The position numbers were made by a program, and so were the translations under genes. From an uncultured Myxococcales bacterium (GTDB lineage: Bacteria; Myxococcota_A; UBA9042), in NCBI GenBank assembly GCA_903842345.1, contig CAIMLR010000002.1, positions 310,001 to 374,000 on the forward strand: a DNA stretch of 64,000 nt. The letters are read 5' to 3'. Shown here one piece after another: positions 10,358 to 20,100 of this stretch (position 1 is the first letter of the stretch; each line of letters opens with the position of its first letter). The notes under the pieces were generated by a model that did no database searches, was not told the origin of the DNA, and worked only from the letters and a program-made list of their open reading frames with translations.

Positions 10358-11032
10358 TCAATCTTTGAGCAGTTCGGGCCGCATCTCGCGCGTGCGCGCC
10401 ACGCGCTGGGCCAGCCGCCACTTGGCGATCGCCGCGTGATTGCCGGACAGCAGGACGTCCGGCACCGTCTGACCTTCAAAATCGCGCGGCCGCGTGAACT
10501 GCGGATACTCCAGCAGGCCATCGGCGAACGACTCTTCCGCCAGCGAATCCGCGTTGCCGATCACGCCCGGCAGCAGGCGCGCCACCGCCTCAATCACCAC
10601 CATCGCCGCGACTTCGCCGCCGTTCAGGACGAAGTCACCGATCGAGATCACGTCATCGACGTGCTGCTCGATCCGGTGGTCAAAGCCCTCATAGCGACCG
10701 CAAATCAGCGTCAGGCCAGGCAGTTGCGCCCATTCGTGCGCCAGCTTCTGGTCAAACTTGCGGCCAGACGGACTCAGCAGGATCTTGCGCGATTCCGCCG
10801 GCACGACCGCGCGCAGGCACTTGACCAAAGGGTCAGGTTTGAGCACCAGCCCCGCGCCACCGCCAAAGGGCGCATCGTCGACGGTGCTATGGCGATCCGT
10901 CGCGAATTCCCGCCAGTTGTGCAGTTCCAGCGCAATCGTCTGCGCGTCCAAGGCCTTGCCGATCAGGCTCTCCTGCCGCAGGCCGTCAAACAGCGCTGGA
11001 AACAACGTCAGCACGTCAAAGCGATAGCTCAC
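10358..11032 (-). CDS. trmD: tRNA (guanine-N1-)-methyltransferase TrmD
   Basis: Makes m1G37 in tRNAs, which prevents +1 frameshifting. The 224 residues start YRFDVLTLFPALF, then FGGGAGLVLKPDPL, LICGRYEGFDHRI, the knot segment ISIGDFVLNGGEVAAMVVIEAVARLLPG and the C-terminal SGNHAAIAKWRLAQ, all family signatures. The frame is open far upstream, but homology begins at the GTG at 11032, which overlaps the rimM stop by four bases and has AAGGA just before it; this makes translational coupling with rimM likely. Length is slightly short of the 240-250 usual, through a shorter C-terminus. Confidence 0.97.
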   Translation of the reverse strand: MSYRFDVLTLFPALFDGLRQESLIGKALDAQTIALELHNWREFATDRHSTVDDAPFGGGAGLVLKPDPLVKCLRAVVPAESRKILLSPSGRKFDQKLAHEWAQLPGLTLICGRYEGFDHRIEQHVDDVISIGDFVLNGGEVAAMVVIEAVARLLPGVIGNADSLAEESFADGLLEYPQFTRPRDFEGQTVPDVLLSGNHAAIAKWRLAQRVARTREMRPELLKD

Positions 11033-11607
11033 CGGTCCTTCCAGTCGTCGATGTCGCGGACGACCAGGATGCCTTTGTGCCGCCCCATCTCCGTGATCGC
11101 GTCGGCGTTCACCGGAATCATCGCGGCCGCGCCGGAATTCAGGGAAATTTCCAGCACGTCCGCCGGGGTCTCCAGCAGCGCGCGCACCACGCCCACGGGC
11201 TTGCGCGTCGCGTCGTCGAGCACCGTCGCGCCAATGAGCTCGTGGATGTAGAACTCGTCCGCGTCCGCGTCCGGCAGCTCCTGCTGGTCCACGGCGAGCA
11301 CGGCGTGCGTCAGCTTGGCCGCCACGTCGCGATCGTCGACGCCCACCAGCGCCGCAGTCGGCATCGGCAGGATGTCGCGAAAGCTCGCCAACTCGATGAG
11401 CACCGCGGGCTTGCCGGGTAGCCACGCGCGCAGTTTCTGGCCTTTTTGCCAGATGTCGCTCTCCGGATTGTAGACCTGCAGCCGCAGCTCGCCTTTGAGG
11501 CCATGCGGGCGGCCGATCTTGCCCACTTCGATCCAGATCGCGTCCGGGTCCACCTTGCCGACGCTGCCGGGCAAGGGCTCAATTGTCTTGGTATGATTGT
11601 CCGTCAC
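11029..11607 (-). CDS. rimM: Ribosome maturation factor RimM
   Basis: Assists 16S rRNA processing and S19 assembly in 30S subunits. In 192 residues the N-terminal RimM domain (VGKIGRPHGLKGELRLQVYNPESD, about residues 28-51) is followed by the PRC-barrel domain (ADEFYIHELIGATVLDD ... PVGVVRALLETPADVLEI). The gene overlaps gpsA by four bases at its start and trmD by four bases at its end, so the three form a tightly coupled operon. The N-terminus is about 20 residues longer than usual. Confidence 0.96.
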   Translation of the reverse strand: MTDNHTKTIEPLPGSVGKVDPDAIWIEVGKIGRPHGLKGELRLQVYNPESDIWQKGQKLRAWLPGKPAVLIELASFRDILPMPTAALVGVDDRDVAAKLTHAVLAVDQQELPDADADEFYIHELIGATVLDDATRKPVGVVRALLETPADVLEISLNSGAAAMIPVNADAITEMGRHKGILVVRDIDDWKDR

Positions 11608-12620
11608 AGTACGAGTTCATCCTTCAGGGAGCGCGTCATCAGCGCATTGAGTGCGTCCATCGGTGCCAGACCTTCGTGCACGACGCGGTACGTATTTTCA
11701 ATGATAGGCACGTCGACGCCAAGTTGCTGCGCCAGACGGAAGGCTGACCGACTGGTCAGGACGCCTTCCGCGACTGCTGTCATCGAATTCAGGATTTCGG
11801 TCATCGACTCGCCGCGGCCCAGGCGCAGGCCGACAGTGCGATTGCGGCTCAAGTCGCCGGTGCAGGTCAGCACCAGATCGCCAATGCCGGCGAGGCCTTG
11901 CATCGTCAGCGGATTGCCGCCTTTCTTGACCGCGAGCCGCGTGATCTCTGCCAATCCGCGCGTGATCAAGCCAGCGCGGGCGTTGTGGCCAAAGCCCAGG
12001 CCATCGGACGCGCCCGTCGCGATCGCCATGACGTTCTTGAGCGCGCCGCCCATCTCGACCCCGATGACGTCGTTTGTCGCGTAGCAGCGGAAACGATCGG
12101 TCGACAGCTCCTGCTGCAGGAACCGCGCGAGGTTGCGGTCGACGGACGCGATCGTCACGGCGGTGGGCGAGCCGATCGCCACTTCCGCGGCAAAGGACGG
12201 GCCGGAGAGGTACGCCAGCGAGCTCTTGAGCCGCCGCGGCAACACGCGCTCAAAGATTTCATTCACCGTTTCCAGGCTCTCGTTGTCGATGCCCTTGGAG
12301 CACGAGACGATCGCCTGCTCGTCGCTCAGCATCGGCGCCATCTGCTGGGCCAAGCGCGCGACGTGGGGCGTGGGCATGACGGTCAGGATGATGCGCGCGG
12401 ATTTGACGCAGTATGCCAGATCGCCGGACGCCTCGAGGCCCTTGGGCAGCACGTGGCCCGGAAAAAACCGCTTGTTCTCAAAGTGTTCGTTGACGTCGTG
12501 GACCACGTCCGGCTCATACGCCCAGAGACGCGTGCGCAGGCCCTTGCGCGCGGCATGCATCGCGAGCGCGGTTCCCCAGGCGCCTGCGCCGACGACGGCA
12601 ACGTCAATCTGTTCGCTCAT
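11604..12620 (-). CDS. gpsA: Glycerol-3-phosphate dehydrogenase [NAD(P)+]
   Basis: Reduces dihydroxyacetone phosphate to sn-glycerol-3-phosphate, the backbone for phospholipids. The 338 residues show the Rossmann nucleotide site VVGAGAWGTALAMHAARKG at residues 10-28, the family motifs IVSCSKGI, YLSGPSFAAEVA, the catalytic-domain lysine region GGALKNVMAIATGASDGLGFG, and GLAGIGDLVLTCTGDLSRNR. Length is standard. It overlaps rimM by four bases and is preceded seven bases upstream by the Ycf46-like ATPase gene. Confidence 0.97.
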   Translation of the reverse strand: MSEQIDVAVVGAGAWGTALAMHAARKGLRTRLWAYEPDVVHDVNEHFENKRFFPGHVLPKGLEASGDLAYCVKSARIILTVMPTPHVARLAQQMAPMLSDEQAIVSCSKGIDNESLETVNEIFERVLPRRLKSSLAYLSGPSFAAEVAIGSPTAVTIASVDRNLARFLQQELSTDRFRCYATNDVIGVEMGGALKNVMAIATGASDGLGFGHNARAGLITRGLAEITRLAVKKGGNPLTMQGLAGIGDLVLTCTGDLSRNRTVGLRLGRGESMTEILNSMTAVAEGVLTSRSAFRLAQQLGVDVPIIENTYRVVHEGLAPMDALNALMTRSLKDELVL

Positions 12621-12627
12621 GGCATCC

Positions 12628-14082
12628 TCACGTGTCGAACAAGTCGCGCAGGCTGCGGTCTGTGCCCGCCGATCGGCAGCGTTTGCGCGCCCATTCGCGG
12701 AGCGCCTTGACCTGCGGCTCGTAGGTTTCCACGAAAGGCACGGTCTTGGAAAGCGCCGAGGCGATGTCTTCCGTCGTCAGCTGCCGATTGTCCGACCAGC
12801 ACTGCGCCAGCGCCTCGATGACACCTTGCTCCACTTCAGCGCCGGTCAGGCGATCGGCGACCTGCGCGAGCTTGTCGAGGTCAAAATCCTGCGGCCGCCG
12901 TCCCGAGCGCGCGAGGCAAATCGCCAGGATCTCGCGGCGCACGTGTGGATCGGGCGTATCGACAAAAAACGTCTCGTCAAATCGGCCCTTGCGCAGCAGT
13001 TCGGCGGGCAGGTGATCGACGCGGTTGGCCGTCGCCGCCACGAACACGCCGCGCTGTTCGCCCAGCCAGGTCAGCATCGTGCCCAGGAGGCGCCCGCCCG
13101 CTTCGGACGGACTTGCTGCTGCCGTCGCGAACGCCTTGTCGATCTCGTCCAGCCACAGCACCGCCGGCGCCATCGCCTCCGCGATCTGCAGCGCGCGCCG
13201 CAGCGGTTCATCGGGCGCGCCGCCTGACGCATACAGCCGACCGAGGTCCAGACGCGCGAGCGGCACACCGAGCGCCGACGCCGTCGCCTTGGCCACCAAC
13301 GACTTGCCGCAACCCTGCACGCCAATGACCAGCACGCCTTTGGGCTTGGGCAGGCCAAACGCCTGCGCTGCCGGCTCGAGCGCCCGCTTGCGCCGCAACA
13401 GCCACGCCTTCAGCGCCTCCAGACCGCCGACCTCCGAGAGGTTGGGCACGTTGTCGATGACTTCCAGCACGCCTTCCGCCGCGACCAGATCGCGCTTTTC
13501 CGCCTGCAGGAGCGCCAGCGTGCTCGCGGGATCGCCCGCGCTGATTCGCGCCCGTCGCAGCGCCCGCCGCGCCTGACCCAGCCCCAGCCCCGCCAGCGCC
13601 TGCGCCGCTGCGTCGATGAGCCGCGGGTCATTGGCCATCGGCGTCCCGCGCAAGGCCGCCACGCACAGCGGCTTCAGCACTTCCGGACCCGGCAGCGGCA
13701 GGTGCAGCACCACGCGCTCGCGCGCCAGCTCCGGGCACGGCACATCGATCGGCGCCAGCAAGCCCACCACGTGACCGCCGCGCTCCACGTCCTCCAGCTT
13801 CTCCGCGAGCAGTCGGACAAAAGACTGCGATGTCCAGAGCTTGTGTCCATCCGGCAGCAGCAACAGCGTGGGTCGATCGCGCTTGTCGAGGCTCGACACG
13901 GCCTGTGCGGCGATTTCTTCCAGCGATTGGCGTCCGACTTTGACCACTTCTGCCGCGAGACCCGAGTGCGCGGCCGCCGCGATCATGGTGCGCTGCGCGT
14001 CCGCCAAATCCGCCGCGACGAGGCTGAGCAGCGGATACCGCGCGCCAAGACGTTCTGCGACTGCTGCCCAAGTGTGCGTCAT
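12628..14082 (-). CDS. Ycf46-like AAA+ ATPase
   Basis: A 484-residue AAA+ protein resembling the Ycf46 group of cyanobacteria, plastids and some proteobacteria, whose function is poorly known (a role in inorganic-carbon use has been suggested in cyanobacteria). The first 230 residues are a non-catalytic region with an ATPase-like remnant (TLLLLPDGHKLW). The AAA core follows, with Walker A GVQGCGKS at residues 254-261, Walker B LWLDEIDKAF at about 309-318, sensor-1 VAATANRVDHLP, arginine finger KGRFDETFFV and a C-terminal helical lid. The gene sits between an NtrC-type regulator (12 bases) and gpsA (7 bases), clearly in the same run. Substrate is unknown. Confidence 0.88.
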   Translation of the reverse strand: MTHTWAAVAERLGARYPLLSLVAADLADAQRTMIAAAAHSGLAAEVVKVGRQSLEEIAAQAVSSLDKRDRPTLLLLPDGHKLWTSQSFVRLLAEKLEDVERGGHVVGLLAPIDVPCPELARERVVLHLPLPGPEVLKPLCVAALRGTPMANDPRLIDAAAQALAGLGLGQARRALRRARISAGDPASTLALLQAEKRDLVAAEGVLEVIDNVPNLSEVGGLEALKAWLLRRKRALEPAAQAFGLPKPKGVLVIGVQGCGKSLVAKATASALGVPLARLDLGRLYASGGAPDEPLRRALQIAEAMAPAVLWLDEIDKAFATAAASPSEAGGRLLGTMLTWLGEQRGVFVAATANRVDHLPAELLRKGRFDETFFVDTPDPHVRREILAICLARSGRRPQDFDLDKLAQVADRLTGAEVEQGVIEALAQCWSDNRQLTTEDIASALSKTVPFVETYEPQVKALREWARKRCRSAGTDRSLRDLFDT

Positions 14083-14094
14083 CTCTGCCTTGCG

Positions 14095-15495
14095 TCAGTT
14101 CTTGGGCCGGCCGGTCGGCGCCGCCATGTGGATGCCGTACTGCTTGATCTTGTACTGCAAGTTGCGCGCGGAAATGCCCAGCAATTCAGCGGCGTGCGTT
14201 CGATTGCCGTCGGTCTGCGTCAGCGCCGCCTGGATGAGCGCGCGCTCCGTTTCCGCCACGGCATGCGGGATCGACAGCGTCTCGCCGATCCGCGGCGGCG
14301 GCAGGTTCGGCGGCGGCGCATCGCGGCCCAGCTGCAAACCGCTCGCCCCGATCGTCTCCGTGTCGGCCATCACGCAGGCTTGCTCGACGACGTTCTGCAG
14401 CTCGCGCACGTTGCCCGGCCACGCGTAGGCGACAAGTCGCGCCATCGCCCCCGGGTCCACGCCGCGGATACGCGTCCCCAGCCGCTGGTTGGTCTTGGCG
14501 ACGAAGTGCTCCACGAGCAGGGCGAGATCCTCGCGGCGCTCGCGCAGCGGCGGCACCGTGAGCTCGATCACCGCGAGGCGATAGTACAGATCCTCGCGAA
14601 ACAGGCCCTGTCGCACGCGATCGCGGATCCCGATCGCGCTTGCCGCTACAACGCGCACGTCCACCTGCGTTGCCTTGTTGGCGCCGACCCGGCGGATCTC
14701 GCCTTCCTGCAGCGCCCGCAGCAGCTTCACCTGCAGGAGCAGCGGCAAATCGACGATTTCGTCGAGAAACAGCGTGCCGGTGTGGGCTTCCTCAAACAGC
14801 CCCTTGCGGTCCATCGACGCGTCCGTGAAGGCGCCTTTCGTGTGGCCAAAAAGCTCGGATTCCAGGAGCATTTGCGGAATCGCCGCGCAGTTCACGGCGA
14901 CAAACGGCCGATCGCGCCGCGGACTCGCGTCGTGCAACGCCCGCGCGATCAGTTCCTTGCCCGTGCCCGACTCCCCCTGAATGACCACGGTGGAGCCAAA
15001 ACGCGCCACGCGCTCGATTTGCCGGTACAGCGTTTGCATCGCCGCCGCGGTGCCGACCATGCCGTGGAACATGCCCTGGCGCGGCGGTTCCTCAGGACGT
15101 TGGCGCGCCATCGCCGGTTTGCCGGACTTGGCCAGCGCGAGGCGCAGCTTCAACTCCGCTTCAGCCATGCGAAAAGGCTTGGACAGGAAGTCCGCGGCGC
15201 CCAGCCGAATCGCCTCCAGCGCCACTTCATAGCCGCCAAAAGCGCTCATCACGATCGTCGCGGGCAGTTGCCGATCGCGGGCGAGCTTCTCGACGACTTC
15301 CAAGCCCGTCAGCCCGGGCATATGCAGGTCGATCAGCAACGCGTCCGGCTTGTGCTCAGCGATCAGCGCCAACGCCGCGCGACCGTCCGCGGCTTGCAGG
15401 ACCTTGAAACCACAGGATTGCAGGTGCTCGGCGAGCAACTGGCCAAACGCCGCCTCATCATCCACGACCAGGACGGTCGGCGTCGCGTGGGCCAT
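14095..15495 (-). CDS. Sigma-54-dependent response regulator (NtrC family)
   Basis: Domains in order: receiver (phospho-acceptor Asp near residue 56 in LLIDLHMPG, switch lysine in LSKPF), AAA+ activator domain (Walker A GESGTGKE, Walker B GTLFLDEI, arginine-finger region FREDLYYRL), and a Fis-type HTH (TQTDGNRTHAAELLGISARNLQYKIKQYG). The loop that contacts sigma-54 reads GAFTDA instead of the canonical GAFTGA, which may weaken or alter sigma-54 activation. No sensor kinase gene is near, so the partner is unknown. The ATG at 15495 and a GTG two codons upstream are equally placed after the preceding gene's stop codon; the GTG abuts that stop directly. Confidence 0.93.
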   Translation of the reverse strand: MAHATPTVLVVDDEAAFGQLLAEHLQSCGFKVLQAADGRAALALIAEHKPDALLIDLHMPGLTGLEVVEKLARDRQLPATIVMSAFGGYEVALEAIRLGAADFLSKPFRMAEAELKLRLALAKSGKPAMARQRPEEPPRQGMFHGMVGTAAAMQTLYRQIERVARFGSTVVIQGESGTGKELIARALHDASPRRDRPFVAVNCAAIPQMLLESELFGHTKGAFTDASMDRKGLFEEAHTGTLFLDEIVDLPLLLQVKLLRALQEGEIRRVGANKATQVDVRVVAASAIGIRDRVRQGLFREDLYYRLAVIELTVPPLRERREDLALLVEHFVAKTNQRLGTRIRGVDPGAMARLVAYAWPGNVRELQNVVEQACVMADTETIGASGLQLGRDAPPPNLPPPRIGETLSIPHAVAETERALIQAALTQTDGNRTHAAELLGISARNLQYKIKQYGIHMAAPTGRPKN

Positions 15496-15501
15496 CGTCA
15501 C

Positions 15502-15768
15502 TCACGAACCCGCGTGTTTCGCGGCGTCGACGTAGGCGATGCGCACGTCATGCAGCACGCGCTCCAGCAGTTCAGTCTCGCGGGCGTCGAGGTTGCCGTG
15601 GGTCTTCTGGCGCAGCATGGTCAGGATGTCGACCGTCTGCCGCGCCAATTCGAGATTCGGCTCGTGTTTTTCGCCCGCGGGATCCGGCACGGCGCCGAGA
15701 TGCACCATGGCCGAACCGGTCAGCGACAGGACAAAAGTAGCGAAATCAATGATTTGCGGGGTGCTCAT
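15502..15768 (-). CDS. DUF1844-domain protein
   Basis: A short 88-residue protein matching the DUF1844 pattern: DFATFVLSLTGSAMVHLGAVPDPAG, then LELARQTVDILTMLRQKTHGNL and LLERVLHDVRIAYVDA. The family is common in deltaproteobacteria and acidobacteria and has no assigned function; the first helix is hydrophobic enough to lie on or in a membrane. The start is the ATG with AGGA ten bases upstream; an upstream in-frame start would add 23 non-conserved residues. It leads directly into the NtrC-type regulator and diverges from the RpoH-type sigma gene. Confidence 0.88.
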   Translation of the reverse strand: MSTPQIIDFATFVLSLTGSAMVHLGAVPDPAGEKHEPNLELARQTVDILTMLRQKTHGNLDARETELLERVLHDVRIAYVDAAKHAGS

Positions 15769-15915
15769 GGTGTGCGAATCCTTTTCTGGCCGTGGCGTCG
15801 CCTGCCGCATGTGTCGCGCAGAGCTCGGGGGAATCATGAAACGAGGGTGCGCGTTGTCAAGCGCGTCCTATGTTGGAGACGGTTTGTCTCGACGCGTCGT
15901 CGTCAGGGGAGTATC

Positions 15916-17028
15916 ATGTATCGTGTAGCCGCTGCCGAGTCCACGCCACAATCGGGAACCAAGTTGTCAGATAATATCACGCGTTTTCCAAAACTTCCCC
16001 TCCGAAGCGAGCCCAGGATGAGTCAAAGTCGCGAGCCGATCTTGAAGGATACCCTCGAGCAGTATCTCGCCGAGGTGAACCGGTACCCGCTGCTGACCCG
16101 CGAACAAGAATTCGCGCTGGCCAAGCAGTTTCAGGAGACCGGCGACCCGGAAGCTGCGCGGGCGTTGGTTACGGCAAATCTGCGCTTTGTCGTCAAGATT
16201 GCCTATCAATTCACGCACTACGAGATCAAGCTGACCGACCTGGTCCAGGAAGGCAACATCGGCCTGATGAAGGCTGTGGCCAAATTCAAGCCGGATCGCG
16301 GTTATCGGCTGATCTCCTACGCCGTGTGGTGGATCAAGGCGTACATCCAGAACTACATCATCAATTCATGGGCTTTGGTCAAAGTGGGCCCGGTGTCGCA
16401 GCAGCGCCGGGTGCTCTTTGGCAAGCGCGGTCTGCCGGCGCCCGAGGATGGTGCCGAGCCCGAGGTCGCGCTCCTGGTGGCGGATCACGGCGACGAGGAC
16501 GCGCTGGACGTGGAGGTCGTCGATCCGACGGCGGAACACGACGGCACGGAGACGTTCCTGATTGCAGCGGAAGCCCGTGGTGGCAAGCCGCCGCGCGTGG
16601 CGCGGACGCCGACGGAAGCCGAAGTCGAGACTTGGCGGCGTGCGGCCAACGCGGCGCGTCATGATCTGAACCTCGACTCAACGATCGGCGACGACGGGCG
16701 CATGACGCTGGCCGAGACGATGGCGTCGCCGGGTCCGAGCCTGGAAGATCAGTACGCGAGCGCGGAAGTGACCGACATCGTGTCCCAGCGCCTGCACCAG
16801 CTCCGCGATCAGTTGACCGACAAGGAGTTGGCGATCCTGCAACAGCGGCTTCTGGCGGATCAGGAAGTCACCCTGCAGGACATTGGCGACGAATTTGGCA
16901 TTTCCCGCGAGCGGGTTCGCCAGATCGAGACCAACCTGAAAAAGAAGATCGCCAAACTGCTGGAAGGCTTGCAGGTGACCGGTCCGGTCGGCGCCCTGCT
17001 GGAGCACGAGCACGGCGGGAAGCGCTGA
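15916..17028 (+). CDS. RpoH-type alternative sigma factor with an acidic insertion
   Basis: Sigma-70-family factor of the RpoH group, expected to direct RNA polymerase to stress promoters. Region 1.2/2 is well conserved (YLAEVNRYPLLTREQE, VTANLRFVVKIAYQF, LVQEGNIGLMKAVAKF, YAVWWIKAYIQNYI, SWALVKVG), as is region 4 (LTDKELAILQQRLL, TLQDIGDEFGISRERVRQIE). Between them QQRRVLFGKRG stands where RpoH has its QRKLFFNLR box. It is followed by about 55 unusual, acidic residues (PEDGAEPEVALLVADHGDED) in place of a normal region 3. Start: ATG at 15916 with GGGGAG just upstream (371 residues); homology begins only at the ATG at 16018 (337 residues), which is the alternative. It diverges from the DUF1844 gene. 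Confidence 0.9.
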   Translation: MYRVAAAESTPQSGTKLSDNITRFPKLPLRSEPRMSQSREPILKDTLEQYLAEVNRYPLLTREQEFALAKQFQETGDPEAARALVTANLRFVVKIAYQFTHYEIKLTDLVQEGNIGLMKAVAKFKPDRGYRLISYAVWWIKAYIQNYIINSWALVKVGPVSQQRRVLFGKRGLPAPEDGAEPEVALLVADHGDEDALDVEVVDPTAEHDGTETFLIAAEARGGKPPRVARTPTEAEVETWRRAANAARHDLNLDSTIGDDGRMTLAETMASPGPSLEDQYASAEVTDIVSQRLHQLRDQLTDKELAILQQRLLADQEVTLQDIGDEFGISRERVRQIETNLKKKIAKLLEGLQVTGPVGALLEHEHGGKR

Positions 17029-17051
17029 GCAATTGCGGCAACGTGCGTTGA

Positions 17052-17071
17052 CCAAGCGCGGACGCGCTTGG
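17052..17071. terminator. Hairpin between the sigma-factor gene and topA
   Basis: CCAAGCGC at 17052-17059 and GCGCTTGG at 17064-17071 form a perfect 8-bp stem with a GGAC loop, 23 bases after the sigma-factor stop. No T-run follows on either strand, so termination is plausible but not proven. The genes on both sides converge here. The rest of the 161-base gap shows nothing else. Confidence 0.5.
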
Positions 17072-17189
17072 CGACCCAGCCTGCGAGCCAGAATCGCCCT
17101 CATAGCCAAAGACGTCGGTTCCGGGCGCTGAGCGCTCGACGCCCCGACGACAGACAAGCCTTGGACGTACAACCGCCGCGGGCCTGCGC

Positions 17190-20100
17190 CTACGCGCGCG
17201 GTCGCCGCACGACGCCGGTCCGACTCACCGGCAGCGCAGTCGCTTCAGGCTCGGCGGGTTCAGCCTTGGCGCGTGACGCAGAACGCGCTGAAATCATCGC
17301 GGAATCATCCTTCTTGGGCGGTGCCTTGGTCGCCTTCTTCGCCGCGGGCTTCTTGGCCGCAGCCGCAGCCTTTGCCGGCTTGGCGGCCTTTGTCGTCTTT
17401 GCCGCCCCCGTCGTCCGGCCGCCGCGACCCTTGGTCTTGGCCTTGACCGGCTTGCCGTAGTCGCGCAGGCGATCGACCGCCATTTCCAGCGTGACTTCGT
17501 CTTTCTGCACGCCGCGTTCCAGCGACGCGTTGGTTGCGCCATTGGTCAGGTACGGGCCAAAACGCCCGTCGATCAGACGAATCTCCGTCTTGCTCTCCGG
17601 ATCCACGCCGATGAGCTTGCCCGCCCGCGCCTCAGCCGCCGCGGCCAGGATCGCGTCCACGTCGCTCACCTTCAGCGTCTCGATATCGACCGTCGGCGGC
17701 AGCGTCTTGTTGGTCGTGCCATCGGTCACGTAGCGGCCAAAACGGCCCTGCCACACGGAGATCTGCTTGCCGTCGCTTTCGCGCACGCCAATGTCCCGCA
17801 GGTGCACTTTGCCCGCGACCGACTTCGGCTGGCGCAGCACGTTCACCGCCTCGTCAAACGAGACCGTCGCAGCGAAGCAGCCCGCGGGCAGCGTCCGGGA
17901 CTCATCGCCACACTTCACGTAGTCGCCATAGCGGCCGACCATCGCGACGATCGGCTCGCCGGACTTGGCGTCCTTGCCGAGCGTCCGCGGCAACTGCAAT
18001 TGCAGCAGCGCCGTCTCCAGCGTGACGCGTTCCGGCACCATGCCCTTGGACAGGCTGACCATCTTGGGCTTCTCGGCGGCGTCCTTGACAGCCACACCCA
18101 GCTGCAGATACGGGCCAAACCGGCCGGTGCGCACAAAGATCGGCAGGCCGCTCTCTGGATCGTTGGCCAGCGGCGCTTCACCGCGCGCCTTCTCTTCCAC
18201 AAGGCTGAGCGCCTTGGCCGGCGTCAGTTCATCCGGCGCGAGATCTTCGGGCACGTTCGCCGTCCGCTCACCCACTTTCAGGAACGTGCCAAAGCGGCCG
18301 ATCCGCACCACAACGTCCTCGCCAGCGTCCGTCTTGCCGATCGGCACCGAGCTCGCCGTCACAGGATCGATCTGATCGCGCACTTCCGCCAACATCTCGG
18401 TGAGGCCGCGCGTCTTGGCGCCCTGCACAAAACCCTTCTCATAGAAGTCGCGCAGGTACGCGCCAGCCTGATCCTCGCCGCGGGCAATCGCGTCCAGGCG
18501 ATCCTCCATCTTGGCGGTGAAGCTGTAGTCGACGAGGTGCGGCATGTACCGCTCCAGCATCTGCGTCACGGCCATGCCCATGAAGGTCGCGACGAGCGCG
18601 TTGCCTTTGCGGAACGCATACGCCTTGTCGATGAGGTTCTGCAGGATGGCCGCGTACGTGCTCGGGCGGCCGATGCCTTTCTCTTCCAGGCCTTTGACAA
18701 GACTCGCATCGGTCAGCCGCGCGGGAGGCCGCGTGTCGTGGCCGCGCGCTTCGAGGTTGGGCTTCTCGTCCCACCCGATCACGTCGCCGGCTTTCAGGAT
18801 CGGCAGCGTGCGATCGCCCTCGTCCTTCTTGTCGTCATCCGCCTCGTCCGATTCTTCGCCGTAGACCCGCAGGAAGCCGGCAAAGCGCGTCGTGCGGCCG
18901 CTGGCGCGGAATGTCGCGTCGAGGACCGCGATGTCGACCGTGGTCTGCTCGACCTGCGCGTCCGGCATCTGGCTGGCGATCGTGCGCTTCCAGATCAGCT
19001 CATAAAGCCGCGCCGCGTCGCGGCCCAGCGAACGCTCGACTTCAGTCTGCGACGGGAACTGCGTGCCCGCCGGGCGGATCGCTTCGTGCGCTTCCTGGGC
19101 ATTCGCGGTCTTGGTCTGGTAGCGGCGCGGCTGCGGCGGCAGCCACTTGTCGCCGTACTGCGCGCCGATCACTGCGCGGGCCGCCTGGATCGCCTGATCG
19201 GAGAGCGTCACGGAATCCGTGCGCATGTAGGTGATGAAGCCGCTTTCATACAGCTTCTGCGCCACCTGCATCGTCTGCCGCGCATTGAACCGCAGCTTGC
19301 GGTTGGCTTCCTGCTGCAGCGTCGACGTCGTGAACGGCGGCGCGGGGCGCAGCGTTTGCGGCTTGACGTCGGCCGTCAGCACGCGCGCCGGCTGGCCATC
19401 GATGCGGGCGCACAACGCGCGGGCGCTCTCGCCGTTCAGGATGATCGTATCCTTGGCGGTGAGCAGGCCGGTATTGTCGTCAAAGTCCTTGCCGGTCGCG
19501 ATCCGCTTGTCGCCGAGCTTCTGCAGCGTCGCGTCAAAGCCCTGACCCTCCGCCTTGAGCTTGGCCAGCACATCCCAAAAGTTGGCAGAAATGAATGCCA
19601 TGCGTGCGCGCTCGCGCTCCACCAGCAGCCGCAGCGCGACGGATTGCACGCGACCCGCCGAAAGACCCGGCTTGATCTTGCGCCACAGCACTTCGCTCAC
19701 GTCCCAGCCGTACAGACGGTCGACGACGCGGCGCGTGCGCTGCGCCGACACCAAGTGCTCGTCCAGTTCGCGCGTCTCGGACAGCGCCTTCTGGATGGCG
19801 TCCTTCGTGATCTCGTGGAACACCAGGCGCTTGACCGGCACCTTGGGGTTCAGCACCTGCAGCAGGTGCCAGGAAATCGCCTCACCTTCGCGATCATCGT
19901 CTGTCGCGAGATAGAGCGTGTCCGCTTGGGCCAGCGCGGCCTTGAGCGAGTCCACCTGACGCTTCTTCTCGGGCGGCACCAGATACACTTCTTCCAGCGG
20001 CTCAAAATGATTGGCAATGTTGACGCCGTACTGGACCCACGGCTCAGCGCGGCGCTTGTCGTTCGCGGGCAGATCGGTCTTCTTTGTCACCAGGTCGCGC

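Noticed and set aside
13702-15915. Long open reading upstream and in frame with the RpoH-type sigma gene
   Set aside because: It is antisense to the Ycf46-like ATPase and NtrC-type genes, has no recognisable domain, and sigma-factor homology starts only at about 16018.
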